Below, one piece after another: positions 10,900 through 23,113 of a DNA stretch of 64,000 nucleotides (the stretch's first letter is position 1; each line of letters begins with the position of its first letter). A program made the translations under genes and the position numbers. The DNA lies in the NCBI RefSeq assembly GCF_000276665.1, contig NW_004955473.1, positions 1,786,920 to 1,850,919 on the forward strand. The letters run 5' to 3'. Below the pieces are notes generated by a model. The model saw only the letters and a program-made list of their open reading frames with translations. It had not been told where the DNA came from and ran no database searches. This stretch comes from Chinchilla lanigera (Eukaryota; Chordata; Mammalia; Rodentia; Chinchillidae).

Positions 10900-12930
10900 C
10901 ACAGATGATATAAGCCACAAACAAAGTGGTACACAGATTTGACATGACTAGCGCACACCATCCAAAGCTTTCCATTTAACTAACAAATCCCTACCTTCAT
11001 ATAAAATGTTTGAAGAATGTATGAAGAGCCACCCTTGAAAAACCACACAGACCTGCTAGCCAACCCAGGCAAGCAGTCCAGGGTTCCCTTAGTTGTTGCT
11101 ACTGCTATGCAAGTGAGGGCCAGATTGATGCAACACAGACATGGGAACTGCATTTCTTCTCTAACTTTTCTTCCTCTGATAGAAGTGCAGAAAAAATAAG
11201 TGGCCACAAGCCAGGGAAAGCAGTAGTAAAATGGATAAGCAATTATGGCATGGCTCCTGCACATGTACTACCATCTGTCTGCCCAAGCTAATTGATAATA
11301 GGACAGGCATGTCCCAGCAATATGGGGAGCAGAGCCGCGACTTGGGTTCCATTGTCCACTGTTCACTTGTGAGTAAATCTAGGTAGGTGGCATTTGCATT
11401 ATTGTTGCTGTCTCCTTGGTATCCTACCTCTCTGGCATGGTCTCCGTTCCCCTCTCCTGCGACAAAGACAAGGCGGGGGGGGGGGTTTGGGTTTAACACT
11501 TCTTAACCAATCATAATTCCTCATGAGGTCTATTTGTAAAATGGGTCTGCACATACAACTTGAAGTACAGGCATACATAAACAGTCCCCCTTGACTCAAA
11601 GGAAAGGAGTACTATTCAAACAGAATGTGCATGCTCAAAAATACCCAGTTAATCTACAGTAGCATTAAAATTCAGCTTTGGCCAATCAGAGTTTAAGTAT
11701 TGTATTTTAAGGCAGGTCCTTCTGTCTCCTATGTCACTATGTTTATTCCCATTTTGGAGTTGATGGACACAGATTTCTGTAACGTGCTTCACTTCTACAT
11801 AGGATTGAAACCACAGCAGAGATTTTTACCCCTCTCATTTATTTTTATTGTGATCTTAAACGACTCTTCTGAAAAATAGATAAAAAAATGCGACTTAACC
11901 TAATGGATATTTGATTCTGTTTGTCTCATTTCATGTTCGCTCAGGATCTGGGCTGATGTACAAACTGTGTTCCTGCAGGGCTCTAAGCAATGTGTACACA
12001 CTGTTTCACTTAACATTGGGTATACACGTTTCCATAGATCAACAAATTCTACATTCTTGTCCTCTTTAATGGGCATGGAGAACTCCACTGTGGAACCAGC
12101 GCACTTTAGAAGACATCACATTTGCACGTTTTCCTATTTGTGGGTGGCACTTCACAATGTGCTGGCTCTAAAGAGGGCTCTACTTGACTCTGGCCACAAA
12201 TCAGTAACAAGACAGTAAGAATGAAGTCACACAGGGACGAAATCTCACCAAATTGAACTTAATTAGTATATATTGTTACAGCGTTGTCTCTTCTCTCTTG
12301 GACTAAGTCCCTGATATCACAGGCTCCAGTTGTTATTCACTCACGTGCCTTGAAACAAACCCAGCATGTTTTGGCACAGTTTGATATGAGTTAACTCTTG
12401 TCCATCTTTGCGCTCCCTGCATTCTACTGGGCTCTTTTTCTTGGATCCTGTATACCGATACCGCAGAGAGCTGGATCTGTTTTTGCTTTACTCTAAGAAT
12501 TCACATCTTGCTAATTTCCTAGCTCTTGTGGTCTGACAGAGCTTCATCAACCTTAGGCACCATGAGATGGCCACGTTACGAGCTGGGAAGATACCACAGC
12601 ATTTTATTAATTCACATTGCTGCCGGTTAGCCTAAAGATTGTTAGGAAGCATTTGCTACTGGCATCACAGTGCTTTTTACTTTAAGGGAGCGATTTTCAT
12701 GTTCAGACTCAATCTGTTTTGTATCCCTTGCCAGTTGGAGTTGGTACTGGGCTCATTTTCCTCTCAGTGAGGGGTAGGTATGTGATCTCCTGCTGGAGAT
12801 ACACTAGTCCCTTGGACATGATTATTTAAGGCTGTTCCCAACTTTTAGCTTGTTCCCTGTTTCAGCCAAATTCAACTTTGGGATATTATTCCTCATATCT
12901 GTGAGTGGTTCTAGCACAGCAGAAACATCT
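10900..12930. other. Unique sequence, about 2 kb
   Basis: The longest repeat-poor stretch in the window. It has a run of about 12 G at 11475 and short open frames on both strands (11161-11499, 11967-12218) without recognisable domains. No splice-flanked exon is convincing. Confidence 0.4.
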
Positions 12931-12934
12931 CTAC

Positions 12935-13126
12935 TTTTTGTTTGTTTGTTTGTTTTGGTACTGAGGACTGAACCAGGGCTTCTGCACTGAGCTATATCTG
13001 CAGGCCTTTATTTTCATTCTGAGGCAAAGTCACACCAAGTAACTAACTTGACCAGGCTGGGCTCCAACTAATGATCCTACTGCCCCTGCCTCCCAGAATG
13101 CTGGGATTGCAGGTGTGTGCTTAACA
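12935..13126 (-). mobile_element. B4 SINE
   Basis: (TTTG)n tail complement, ID half 'ttggtactgaggactgaacc' to 'gagctatatctgcagg', then B1 half 'gaccaggctgggctccaact' to 'gctgggattgcaggtgtgtg'. Confidence 0.8.
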
Positions 13127-13534
13127 TCTTTTCCATCTTAAAGTAGCAGGAGAAAGACTTTACCATTTGCAAGGCAAATCAGGTGGCTGAGACAGACCAT
13201 TGATGGTTTTGTTCAAAAGAAACTGCTTCACAGCCAGGGGCTGCACTGTGGCCTCAGATGACTGAGCGTTCTACTTCAGACAGTGGAAGCAGTTGAGCAC
13301 AGCAGTCCTCTGTGCTGAGAATGTCTCTGTGTTAGTTAGTTTTGCGTGACGATAATGAAATACCAGACACAAGCTATTCATAAAGTAAGGAGATATTTGT
13401 ATTGGCTCGTGGTTCTGGAGCTTCATGTCTGAGATCAAGCAGCCCCATGTGTTTGGACCTCTAGTGAGGATGGTGCTTCATGGCAAGAATGTATGTTAGA
13501 GTGGGGCTCACATCTCAAGCCAGGAAGCAGAGAG

Positions 13535-13634
13535 NNNNNNNNNNNNNNNNNNNNNNNNNNNNNNNNNNNNNNNNNNNNNNNNNNNNNNNNNNNNNNNNNN
13601 NNNNNNNNNNNNNNNNNNNNNNNNNNNNNNNNNN
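13535..13634. other. Assembly gap (100 N)
   Basis: The gap starts at 'gcagagag' and resumes in an (AG)n array, so the assembly probably failed in the simple repeat. The round length of 100 suggests a placeholder size. Confidence 0.99.

Positions 13635-13667
<33 letters not shown>
13635..13667. repeat. AG microsatellite
   Basis: At least 16 uninterrupted ag units, with the left edge hidden by the gap. Confidence 0.95.
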
Positions 13668-13672
<5 letters not shown>

Positions 13673-13805
13673 TATCAGCAGGGGTGCACTGTTCCCTTCA
13701 AAGTCATGCTTTTAATGACCTACAGCCCACCCCACTAGACTCTGCCTATTAAAAGTCCTCTCAATACTGCCTCCCTCGGGGATCAAGCCTTTACATAAGG
13801 GTGCT

Positions 13806-14384
13806 GAGAGAGCACTTCTCTCAACCACAGCAGGCTTCAAAGGATGCTCAGTCCCACGGTCATCTTAGACAGCTTTCTTTCTACATAGTAATTTCGGGGA
13901 AACAGGAAATCTAATATGGGGGTCTTAGTGCCCAATTCCATGATGAAACTCCTGAGAGACTGTCAACTGAACAGGTAGTTTTATCTGCAAGCTTCACCCA
14001 GTTCTCCAAGGTTCATATGTGGCAAGCACTTGTAATAGTTGGCTCATACCAACAAGTCATCTGGTTAGAGTTCAGGATGCATTCGAATGGGTAGAGTACA
14101 GAGGTAAGTGAACTGACCTATGCAAAAACAAAGTCCATGAACTTGGTCTCCTTTTAAACCATATTCAAAGCAGCTGAATTACCGGTTACTACTTATACAC
14201 CATCCTTGCTACTGGAAAAATCATTCTTATACATTTCCTAGTGATAACAGGATGTAATAAACCACCAGTACAGTGGGTGGTCCAGGAAATTGGTCTTTGC
14301 CAGGTTGAAGGGGCAGAAACAAGAGTGGAATATGTAAGCAGCTGTTTAGTGTGGACAGGAACATTACACAAACAAGGTTTCATC
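13806..14384. other. Unique sequence
   Basis: No repeat or gene recognised. Confidence 0.4.
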
Positions 14385-14560
14385 TTTTGTTGATTGATTC
14401 ATGAATTCATTTATTTAATGATTCATTGATTTATTTACTGAATATTTATTAAGCACCTTATATGTGCCAGGTATTGCAGTAGGGGTGGAGGTTGTAGAGA
14501 TAAATAAGCCAGCTTCTGTTCTAAAGGGCCTCGCATGTAAAATCAATACTACCACTGCTA
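14385..14560 (-). mobile_element. L2 LINE 3' end
   Basis: 'gattcattgatttatttact', 'gaatatttattaagcacctt', 'atatgtgccaggtattgcag' match the complement of the L2/MIR shared 3' end, with TGAATG-type simple sequence at the edge. Confidence 0.7.
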
Positions 14561-14874
14561 GTAATTATAAAATGGTTGCTATGATTATCATTATTATAGC
14601 TACGGAATAGCAAATCCTGACACCAAGATGTGTATACTGTGGAATCACAGATGAAGTGATTAATCTTGGGGCAGGGGATGGTCTGAGAAATGTCACAGAC
14701 TTAGAGTTGTCAAGGATTACACGGAGTTCACTAGAATAAGACTGGTAAAGATTCATCAGGTCATTAAGTTCCGACGATTATTTATTTTAATGCAAAAAAA
14801 GAAGAAAATGTCCCTTATAAAAATGAAGCAGGTTTGTGTTTCTCTTAACTTCATTTGCATCCAGAGTCCTTCAC

Positions 14875-15310
14875 CCATTCATTTATTCAATATTTATCGA
14901 GTGTATACTATGTGTTATACACTATTCTAGACACTATAGTTTTATAAACAGACAAAAATCCTTGCCCCTTTGAAGCTTAAATTCTATTAATAAAGAGAGA
15001 CAATAAAGAAATGAGAAAAATACGTAGGATAATACAGAGTTCTCTGGAGAAAAAGCAGGAAGGTTACATAGGGGCTGGAGTGACCACCATTGAATGAAGG
15101 GGTCAGAGAAAACCTTCTTGAGAAGGTAAAACTTGAGACAAGGGAGGAGGCTGGCGGGGGGCAATGTCCCAGGTAGGTCAGTCACTATGGCTAGAGCAGA
15201 CAGGGAAGAGTGGTAGCAGGAAATGAGATCAGAGGGGTAACAGTAGGTCAGAGCATGGAGAACCTTGTAGAATGTATAGTAAGGTATCTGGCTTTTACTT
15301 CGAGACAAGA
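14875..15310 (-). mobile_element. L2 LINE 3' region, longer copy
   Basis: Begins 'cattcatttattcaatattt', 'atcgagtgtatactatgtgt' and goes on through 'gacaaaaatccttgcccctt' and 'agaaaaccttcttgagaagg', matching the complement of the L2 3' segment whose forward form is seen at 26212-26530. The 153-codon minus-strand frame across it is incidental: it lies in L2 3' sequence, not in the RT part. Confidence 0.65.
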
Positions 15311-15399
15311 AGCCAGCGGAAGTAATAAAATCATGGATGCTGGTTAGAAAGTTTGCCCTTAGAGTTTTATGAAACTCCTGCAATGAAACAAACACAGAT

Positions 15400-16746
15400 A
15401 TTTTTCCAATGTCAATAATAAAATGTATTTAAAAAACTCTTTTTGCCATAAAGTTAGTTTAAAAACTTGCTTTAAAATGTTCCCTGCAGTTATAAAATTA
15501 AGAGATTTTCATTAAAGTTATCTTTTTATAGAATCTTTTCGTCTATACCTCTGTTTCTCCCTAAAAAGCTGAATGTGATATTACAGGTGGGCTGATGAGA
15601 ACCCAAAAAGCACACCAACGAAAGTTATCCTCAAGGAAGAGGCACACACAGGTGGACTGACAACATAAGTGTGGGAGGATCTTGAGAGAGAAAATGCTTA
15701 CAGATAAATCTTTCAAGTTCCTCTTAACCTCTGGAAAACATTCATGATGAGAATTTTAAATAAATACAGCAGTGAGAGACAATTGCAATAGCTTATCCTT
15801 GAAAACTGTTACTGCTCAAAAGGTAGTTGCACTAACAGATTTCAGCATGTTTACAGCAATGAAAAATGTAAAATATAGTTACAATGTTCATATTTAGCTT
15901 TCCCTAAGGACCGTGAGTTGACAGAAGTAGCAGCTTTCTTCTGAGTATTTCTCCAAATGGCCACTGAGTGGCAGTCCAGGTAAAATTATCACAAGGCACA
16001 ACCTTGCTGGATACATGTTTATTAAATGGAACTAACATAACTCTGAGTATGAAAACATTTTCTACCCCTGTGCCCTTCAGCTGCACCCTGCTTTGGACTC
16101 ACTGGAGGAAAGGGGTCATTTTTCAGGGGTCTGCAACTACCAAAGCCTGTACACCTTTCACAGCACCTCCAGAAACTACGTGGGGCAACTGTAACCAGTA
16201 TATGTGTATGTATATATGCACGGGTCATGAACATTTATCTACTGGTGCTGCTCAAATGGCACCTTGTAAGTGTCTCGTTTAACTTCATAATGGACTTCAA
16301 AAGAGAATTAAAGCAAGTTAGCATCCAGGCTTACTTAGCAATATGGTGCAGTGGTACTGAAAGAGGAGGGGAAAAACTGGTGCTGCCAGCATTTACTAGT
16401 TGAAATGGAAATAACAGGGGCTGGGCGACGGCCAGGGCAGGCCTTGAAGTGGAAGCTATTGAAATGTGTTGTTCCTCACTTCCAGAAGTTAAGGCTATTC
16501 CTTACTCTATTTGCTGGCCTCTGATAGCCTATTAAATATTTTATGTCCTGGTGTTTTTTTCTGTCAGTGTCAGTCCAACACAAGCATTCCAGGAGGGTCA
16601 ATCCTTGGTCCTTTTTTTCTCAGTGTCTTTCCGTAGCTCTCTTATTCCTTCTTTATTTGAGGGAGGATTCCCAACTCCAGTGCTGCTCCACTAACTACAA
16701 GATGTTTCTGCTGGAAGCTTCATGAACACTCACCTAATATATGACC
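15400..16746. other. Unique sequence
   Basis: No repeat family recognised. A 104-codon plus frame at 15968-16282 has no domain that I can name and overlaps an opposite frame. Confidence 0.4.
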
Positions 16747-17092
16747 TGTTATGGATTGAATTTTGTCCCCCAAACCCAGTCAATAAATTCCAGCTCCTAG
16801 TACCTCAGAATGTGACTGAATAGGGTCACGATAGAGGCAATTAAATTAAAGCAAGGACATTAGGATGGGGCCTAACTGAATCTGGTTGGTGTCCTCCTAA
16901 GAAGAAGACGTCAAGACACAGACTTGTATGGAGGGAAGATGATGTGAAAATACAGAGAGAAGATGGCCCTTAAGGCCACCTGGAGAAAAGTCTTAGGAAA
17001 AATGAATCCTGCCAACATCTTGATCTTCTATCTTTCAAAACAGGGAGAAAAAATTTCTGTTAGGACAGGCAGGTAGAACTTTATTATGACAG
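16747..17092 (+). mobile_element. MLT1-type MaLR LTR
   Basis: 'tgttatggattgaattttgt', 'cccccaaa', 'ggtgtcctcctaagaagaag', 'gaatcctgccaacatcttga' and the end 'tttattatgacag' follow the mammalian MLT1 LTR in order. Ancient and diverged. No internal region. Confidence 0.7.
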
Positions 17093-17365
17093 TTCTTCAA
17101 ACTCATGCAAGCTCAAACTCAATTCAGTTTCCCTATTTCTTAGCTGAGGACATTCCTCAGCTCTGCATTCTGCCCCGGCAGAGTCATCTTAGTGCCCTTA
17201 CATCATTTTCTCCTTCAACTCCAATGCTACTTCCAAACAATGGGACCTTGAACTCTATCAATTCTGTCACTGAAATGTATCCTGAATCTTTTCTTCTCAC
17301 TCCTCATTTTCATTTCTTAATTTAACTCATATCATCTTCTATCTGAATTGTGCAATTGTTTCTTA

Positions 17366-17445
17366 TTTGGTACCGGGAATCAAACTCAGGACCTTGGGCT
17401 TGCCAGGCAAGTGCTATGCCACTGGGCTATATCCCCAGCCCTTGG
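17366..17445 (-). mobile_element. ID SINE
   Basis: 'ttggtaccgggaatcaaact' to 'gggctatatccccagccc'. Flanked by a 12-bp duplication, aattgtttctta at 17354-17365 and aattgcttctta at 17446-17457, with one mismatch. Confidence 0.85.
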
Positions 17446-17459
17446 AATTGCTTCTTAAA

Positions 17460-18115
17460 GTACACTTTGGCCTCAAATCTCTCCCTTCCTTCATGCTATC
17501 ATTCACTCCACTACCACTTGGTATTTTAGATTTGATTATACATTCCTGAGAATAATCAAGTGGAGAAGTAAAAATAATGACTCAGAGACAAGTGCTAGAA
17601 TTTCAGCCCTGATATGTGGCACAGAGATAAAAAGTGATCCAGTGCCCCAGTATGCTAGCTCAGAGGGACAACATTAGATAGGAAGACAGTTCATCTATAG
17701 TAACAGGAGAGGAAGTGGAGAATGTGATACAGGTACAGATAGTGTTATAAATTTAGCTGTGGTAGCATGGAGAAGTTTTCTTCAGATTTGATGGCTCTTA
17801 TTTCCTCAGGGGAAGAGGAAGCAAGATCATTCATTAATCACCACAGAGTGACAATAGTAAGGAAAACTAGTGATAGAGCAAATGTGAAATTTTCATGGAG
17901 GAGTGTGGAAGGTAACGGGCCTAGAGAACGACAGCATGATGTAGGAAGTACACCAAGTCCCCTAGACATTCTTGGTCGTGGAACTAAAGCACAGAAGTAG
18001 CTAGAAGTTGGTGCTTCTTTCTGTTTATCGTGGGCAGCACAGATACAGGTCCAGGACTGGTGGACAGGCAGGTTTAACCAGGCTGAGGCTTTGCCAGGTG
18101 TCCCTTCCTCCCTCT
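17460..18115. other. Unique or unrecognised sequence
   Basis: No family that I can name. A 77-codon frame at 17767-18000 has no recognisable domain. Confidence 0.4.
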
Positions 18116-18116
18116 T

Positions 18117-18205
18117 CCTCCTTCCTTCCTTCCTTCCTTCCTTCCTTCCTTCCTTCCTTCCTTCCTTCCTTCCTCCCTTCCTTCCTTCCTTCCTTCCTTC
18201 TTTCC
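18117..18205. repeat. TTCC microsatellite
   Basis: About 21 ttcc units with two interruptions. It produces a spurious serine/phenylalanine/leucine/proline frame on the plus strand and a lysine/glutamate/glycine/arginine frame on the minus strand. Confidence 0.97.
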
Positions 18206-18542
18206 AACAGAAGAAGATGAAGACAAAGGACTTGCGTGTGTAGACAAGGGAATGGCTTTATGATGGATGGTAGAATTTAATGCCAGCAGGGATGAAGATT
18301 TGAAGTGCTGAGGATCAGTGTAAAGTTGAACCTACAAGTCTCATGAGGTTGAAGGACTGATGGAGCTTGGATTCTAGCACAAGTGAGGAGGAGAGTTGTG
18401 AGATGGTGCCTACGGTAGAAGACCTGAAATAGAGTTTCTACTGGAGAGTGTTGGCAGTGAGACACTGGAATGAGGGGCTAATGCAGCTTGAAGGACAAGA
18501 TCAGTGGTGAAAAAACAAGGAATTGAGAGGTCAGGGTGTGGT
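18206..18542. other. Unique sequence
   Basis: No repeat or gene recognised. Confidence 0.4.
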
Positions 18543-18554
18543 AAGAATAATCTT

Positions 18555-18652
18555 TTTTTTTTTTTTTTTTTTTTGGTACCAGGAATTGAATTCAGGACCT
18601 TGCACTTGCCAGGCAGGTGCTTGTGCCCCTGAGTTTTATCCCTGGCAATGAG
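18555..18652 (-). mobile_element. ID SINE with target-site duplication
   Basis: A long T run, then 'ggtaccaggaattgaattca' to 'gagttttatccctggcaatg'. Duplication aagaataatctt at 18543-18554 and 18653-18664. Confidence 0.88.
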
Positions 18653-18782
18653 AAGAATAATCTTATGAACAAATATATTAAAATAAGTCAGAATGATGAC
18701 AGAGCTTTAGAAACATTGGGAGTCCAGAGTTAAATCTAAAATCAGAAATATGTAGTTTAGGCACTTTGTAAACAACAGAACT

Positions 18783-18932
18783 TGCCAAGCATGGTGGTGC
18801 ATGCCCGTTGTTCCAGCACTTGGGAGGCTGAGTCAGGAGGATTGCTGTAATTTCAAGGCCAGTCTGGACTATATAGAGAGTCCTTGTCTCAAAAAACCTA
18901 ACTAAGTAACTAACTAAATAAATAAAAACACA
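18783..18932 (+). mobile_element. B1 SINE
   Basis: 'gccaagcatggtggtgcatg', 'cccgttgttccagcacttgg', 'gaggctgagtcaggaggatt', end 'gagagtccttgtctcaaaaa', then an AACT/AAAT-rich tail. Confidence 0.85.
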
Positions 18933-18935
18933 GAA

Positions 18936-19262
18936 CTAAACCAACACACATTAAAGCCATCTACAATTTCTGATAAAGTCACTTTCAAAGCTGTCACTAC
19001 TCATTCTCACTGCCTTTTGACTGAAGCCAGAATCTATTGGCTTTACATTTTGAAACATACAGTCTTAGCTAACATGTATCTAATTTCCAACTCGAATGGC
19101 TTCACTAAAACAGCTTTTTTTCCCCTAAAATTACCCAAAACATAAATTCTCAGAACACTGAAATACTTTCAAATATAATGTGCCTTTGGCGTTTACAGAC
19201 TTAATAGTTGCAACTTCCACATTGAGGAGAAATCCAGCATGTCCATGCCATGTAATGATTTA
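18936..19262. other. Unique sequence
   Basis: No repeat or gene recognised. Confidence 0.4.
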
Positions 19263-19263
19263 C

Positions 19264-19418
19264 ATTTTTTTTTTTTTGAGATAGAGTCTCACTATTTAGT
19301 GTAGACTAGCTTTGAATTCACTATGTAGCCAGGTTGGCTGTGAACTCATGGTGATCCTCCTGTTTCAGCCTCCCTAAGTGGTGGGACTAAAGGTGTGCAT
19401 TACCACACCCAGCTATGA
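19264..19418 (-). mobile_element. B1 SINE
   Basis: T run, 'gagatagagtctcactattt', the doubled 'gtagactagctttgaattca' / 'ggttggctgtgaactcatgg' block, end 'attaccacacccagct'. Confidence 0.85.
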
Positions 19419-19419
19419 T

Positions 19420-20585
19420 TTGCATTTTTGCTGAGACATGAATTTGAACTTTAGTACCTGTCAGGCTGATGTGCAGAGTGAGACACCCCTTTATTTACTT
19501 ACCATTGCTATTTCTAAACAATCACCCTGCTTCTACAGCTCAGAGTAGGAACTCCTATGAAGCCAAAATATATTTATCCCTCAACCCAGGGTAGAAAAAA
19601 GCCAATTACTAGTGCTAGTAATGAAAACTAGCAGAGATGACGAGAGTCTAAGAAGGTAATGATTCTTTTGCAGAACACAGAGCTTTTATGAGGAAAATCA
19701 CACACTACGTGATATTTCGAGATTTCAAGGGCTTTCTGTACAGCTGTACAGAAGAAAGCTAACTGTGCATATTCCTACCCAAATACTTTTGCCGTGGAAT
19801 AACCAAAACATACCCTCACTACACAACCCCCCCAGCATACCCTCAGCTTCTATTATTTGCAAAGAAAGTACAGTGACAAACATTTGCTTCATGTAAAAAA
19901 ATCTGCACCAATAGTTGGCTCTTCTCTAACACCTTGCGACTGCAGGTTTCCCTTTTATGGATTAGGATAAACCTAGCAATTTTTATGTCTTGTGAAGCTT
20001 GTTAAAATAGGATTCTACCTGCACAGGGAAAAAAATCTCACAAAAGCCAAAGAAAGATTTAGGTCAGATGGACTAGGACTTTAATTATCAGCTATGCACA
20101 TTTTTAGTCTTTTGTGAAATCCCCAGGCTGCCTGCCCCAGGTAACTTCTCTATTATTGAAGTGAGTTGGAGCGGCTCTCTTCTGTGAGAAATTATAATTG
20201 GAAGTGTCACTTATCCTAAACATCTATCCTAAAAGACAAGATCCTGGGCAAAAAGCCAAGAACCCCATATATTTAGAATAGTTTTAAACACTTGAATAAG
20301 GAAGCATGCTTTGGTATAAGTTTAAGGTTCAGGGTTCTCTTAAGGCAATATTTTTAAAAGGAGGGCAAATAATAGATACTTGACTTTTAAAAATGATATC
20401 TTTGTGGAAATGTCTAAGGTCCCTTTTGGCCCTAAAATCTTGTGATTCTAGGTCTGATGAAACTTTTCTAAAGGACACGCTCAAGGGACAACTACAAATG
20501 AGGTACCTTGGCAGGATTTTTACTGATCAATTCACCTGCCTTGTAAGAAATGTAGGACCTCATCTTGACCTACTTTGGTATCTGC
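19420..20585. other. Unique sequence
   Basis: No repeat family recognised and no gene supported. Confidence 0.4.
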
Positions 20586-20589
20586 TACA

Positions 20590-21240
20590 GGGTCTGTCAG
20601 GCAGTTAAACCTACAGGATTTTACCGATGTAATAGACATGTTGATGAATGACTTAAGAAAAATCAAATTGTGGTACATTCTCAGATTAACAAAAGCTAAG
20701 GGAGTCCCTAAACACTAGACCCACCCTACAAGAATTGCTAAAGGTAGTCCTTCAGGTGGAAATAAAAGAATTCTAGACAGTAACTCATAGCCACATGAAG
20801 ATATATGGATTTCTGGGAAAGGTAAACACGTGAGCAAATATAAATGTAGTGCCATTATAGTTTTGGTTAGTAACTCCATATTTTCTATGTGGTTTTAAAG
20901 ACAATGCATAAAAATAATAATAAGTATATGCTAATGGGTTCACACTGTATAAAGATATACTTTGAAATATAAATAATATAAAGGATATGGGAGACAGAAG
21001 CATATATGAGCACACAGTTTTGTATGCAATATAGGTTAAATGGGTTTTAATTCAAAATAAATCTTTATACTTTTAGGATACTATATGTAGTCCCATGGTA
21101 ACCACAGAAGAAATACCTATAGAATATATACAAAAAGAAATGAGGTTGTGCAGCTACAAAAGTTTAGATAAACACAAAGGAAGCTGGTAATGCAGGGAAG
21201 GAGAGGCAAAAGAAACAAATAAAATATTAGGAATACACAT
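20590..21240 (+). mobile_element. Old L1 (L1M) 5' region fragment
   Basis: 'ccctacaagaattgctaaag', 'tagtccttcaggtggaaata' and 'gtaaacacgtgagcaaatat' resemble the non-coding 5' part of mammalian L1M elements. It precedes ORF2 pieces in the same orientation. Confidence 0.5.
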
Positions 21241-22335
21241 AAGAAAGTGAAAGACATATATTGACAACTACAAAAAATTGTTGAAAGATATTATAGACAA
21301 AAATAAATGGAAAAGCCCTGTGTTCACGAATTGGAACACTTAATACTGTTATAATGCCCACACTATTCAAAATAATCTATAGATTTAAAGCAATTAACCC
21401 CAATCAAAATCCCAATGAAGGTGGGTCTATTCAGAGTAGCTAAGATATTGAGTCAGCCCAGGGGTCTACCGGCTAATGGATGGATAAAGAAAAGGTGGTA
21501 CATATACATAACAGAACACTGTTCAGTCATAAAAAAGAATGAAGTGCTGTCATTTGTGACAACATGAATGGAACTGAAGATTATGATGTTAAGTGAAGTA
21601 AGCCAGGCACAGAAAGGCAAGTATGGCATGATCTGACTCATATGTGAAATGTGAAAAGTGTTAATCTTACCAAAAGTGAGAGTAGAATGGTGGCTACTGG
21701 AAGCTGGGGAAGGATCACAGGGAGAGGAGACATGCACAGAGTGATCATGGAGATAGGAGTAAAAAGTTCCCCTGTTCTATTGTGCAATAGGGAAGAAAGC
21801 ATATGTGTTTGTCCTTCTCTGTTGCTGGTGGAAATGCAAATTAGCACAGCCTGTATGGAAAACGGTATAGAGGGTCCTTAAAAAACTAAAAATACCATTT
21901 GATCCAACTATTCCACTCCTTGGTATATGCGTGGGAGAATTAAAGTCAGCATACCATATGCACACCTGCCTACCCACATTTATTGCTGACAATACAAAAT
22001 AGCCAAGAGATAAAACCAGCCTAAATATCCATCAACAGATGAATGGATAAAAAAATGCAGCATACATATATGGAGTATATTTCAGCTATGAAAAGGAACA
22101 AAAATGATGTAGCTTGCAGAAAAATGAATGGATCTGGAGATCATCATGTTGAGTGGAATAAGTCAGATTCAGGAAGACAAACATCACATGTTCTCCCTAA
22201 TATGGAGAATCTAAAAAAAGATAACAAGAAAGTAAAAGGGAGATTATTATTAGGCAAGAGGAAGGGAAGAGGAGAGGAGGGGTGTAAGGGTGGATAATGA
22301 AGGCATGAATATGATCAAAATACATTATTTGTATT
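21241..22335 (+). mobile_element. L1 ORF2 3' part and 3' end, two joined pieces
   Basis: 21241-21425 matches ORF2 past the RT domain ('cctgtgttcacgaattggaa', 'cacttaatactgttataatg'). At about 21426 it jumps to the ORF2 C-terminus and 3' end ('ctaatggatggataaagaaa', 'acatgaatggaactgaagat'). A second, overlapping C-terminal segment begins at about 21810 ('ttgctggtggaaatgcaaat', 'ccatcaacagatgaatggat'). So there are at least two copies or a duplication. All frames are broken. Confidence 0.8.
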
Positions 22336-22519
22336 GAAAGCCCCCAGAAATGTGAAATGGGGAGAGGATGGGGTGTGGGGGTGATGCGGGAATGATTAAA
22401 GTATATGTGAAGGTATGAACATGCCCAAATGAAACCTAGTAATGTGTATAAGCAATATTTTATGACTTTATGTGCTACTTAGAAAAATATACTGTAAAAT
22501 AATATAAATACTCAATGAT

Positions 22520-22900
22520 GCTTTTGTAGAAGTAAAAAAAAATCTGAAAATTAATATGTACTCAAGGAACTCTGAATAGCCAACATCATCTTTAATAAGA
22601 AGAATAAAATTGGAGAACTCAGACATTTGAATTTTAAAGCTCACTACAAAGCCATGATAATCAAAACAGTGCTAAAATAAAAACAGACATATAAACCAAT
22701 GGAATAGAATGGAGAGTGCATAAATAAATCCTCACATATTGTGTGTGGTTATTGTCAAGACCTTTCAATGGGGAAACATCATCTTTCTAACATATGGCCC
22801 TGGGAAAACAACATCCACAGGCAAAAGAATGGAGTTAGATTCACACTTACACCACATATAAAAATTAACCCCAAACGGATTGAAGACCTAAATGTAAGTG
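22520..22900 (+). mobile_element. L1 ORF2 fragment
   Basis: 'gaatagccaacatcatcttt', 'cactacaaagccatgataat', 'caaaacagtgctaaaataaa' and 'aatggaatagaatggagagt' match L1 ORF2 beyond the RT domain. It lies downstream of a more 3' L1 segment, so it is a separate insertion. Confidence 0.75.
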
Positions 22901-23029
22901 CCATGATTAGTGCATATCTACAAATACATTCAGCCCCTTTCCCTAGAATTGTGTAAGTGGTAGAAGCTGCAAGACCTTGTAACTTGGAAGGCATGTGATT
23001 CACAAATTCCAACTCAGAGGCAGCCGAAA

Positions 23030-23113
23030 ACCTGCCTCTACCAGCATCACCTGTGGAGCTTTTTAAAATTCTAGATATGCAGAGTGCAAGAAGTTCTAAC
23101 TCAAGAGGTTTGG
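23030..23113 (+). mobile_element. MER5-type hAT-Charlie fragment
   Basis: 'agcatcacctgtggagcttt' and 'tctaactcaagaggtttggg' resemble MER5 elements; cut off on the right by a B4. Confidence 0.55.

Larger units (their letters stand above)
13330..13805 (-). mobile_element. MaLR-type LTR, minus strand, with assembly gap
   Basis: Starts 'tgttagttagttttgcgtga', continues with 'aatgaaataccagacacaag', a region like 'ttgtattggctcgtggttct', a GA repeat broken by 100 N, then 'gactctgcctattaaaagtc' and 'ggggatcaagcctttacata'. This order matches rodent MaLR LTRs read in reverse. The 3' boundary in the window is approximate. Confidence 0.65.

Noticed and set aside
14934..15395. 153-codon minus-strand open frame, the longest in the window
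   Set aside because: It lies mostly in an L2 3' region and has no recognisable domain; the frame is open by chance.
18008..18220. Repetitive low-complexity protein frame
   Set aside because: Product of the TTCC microsatellite.
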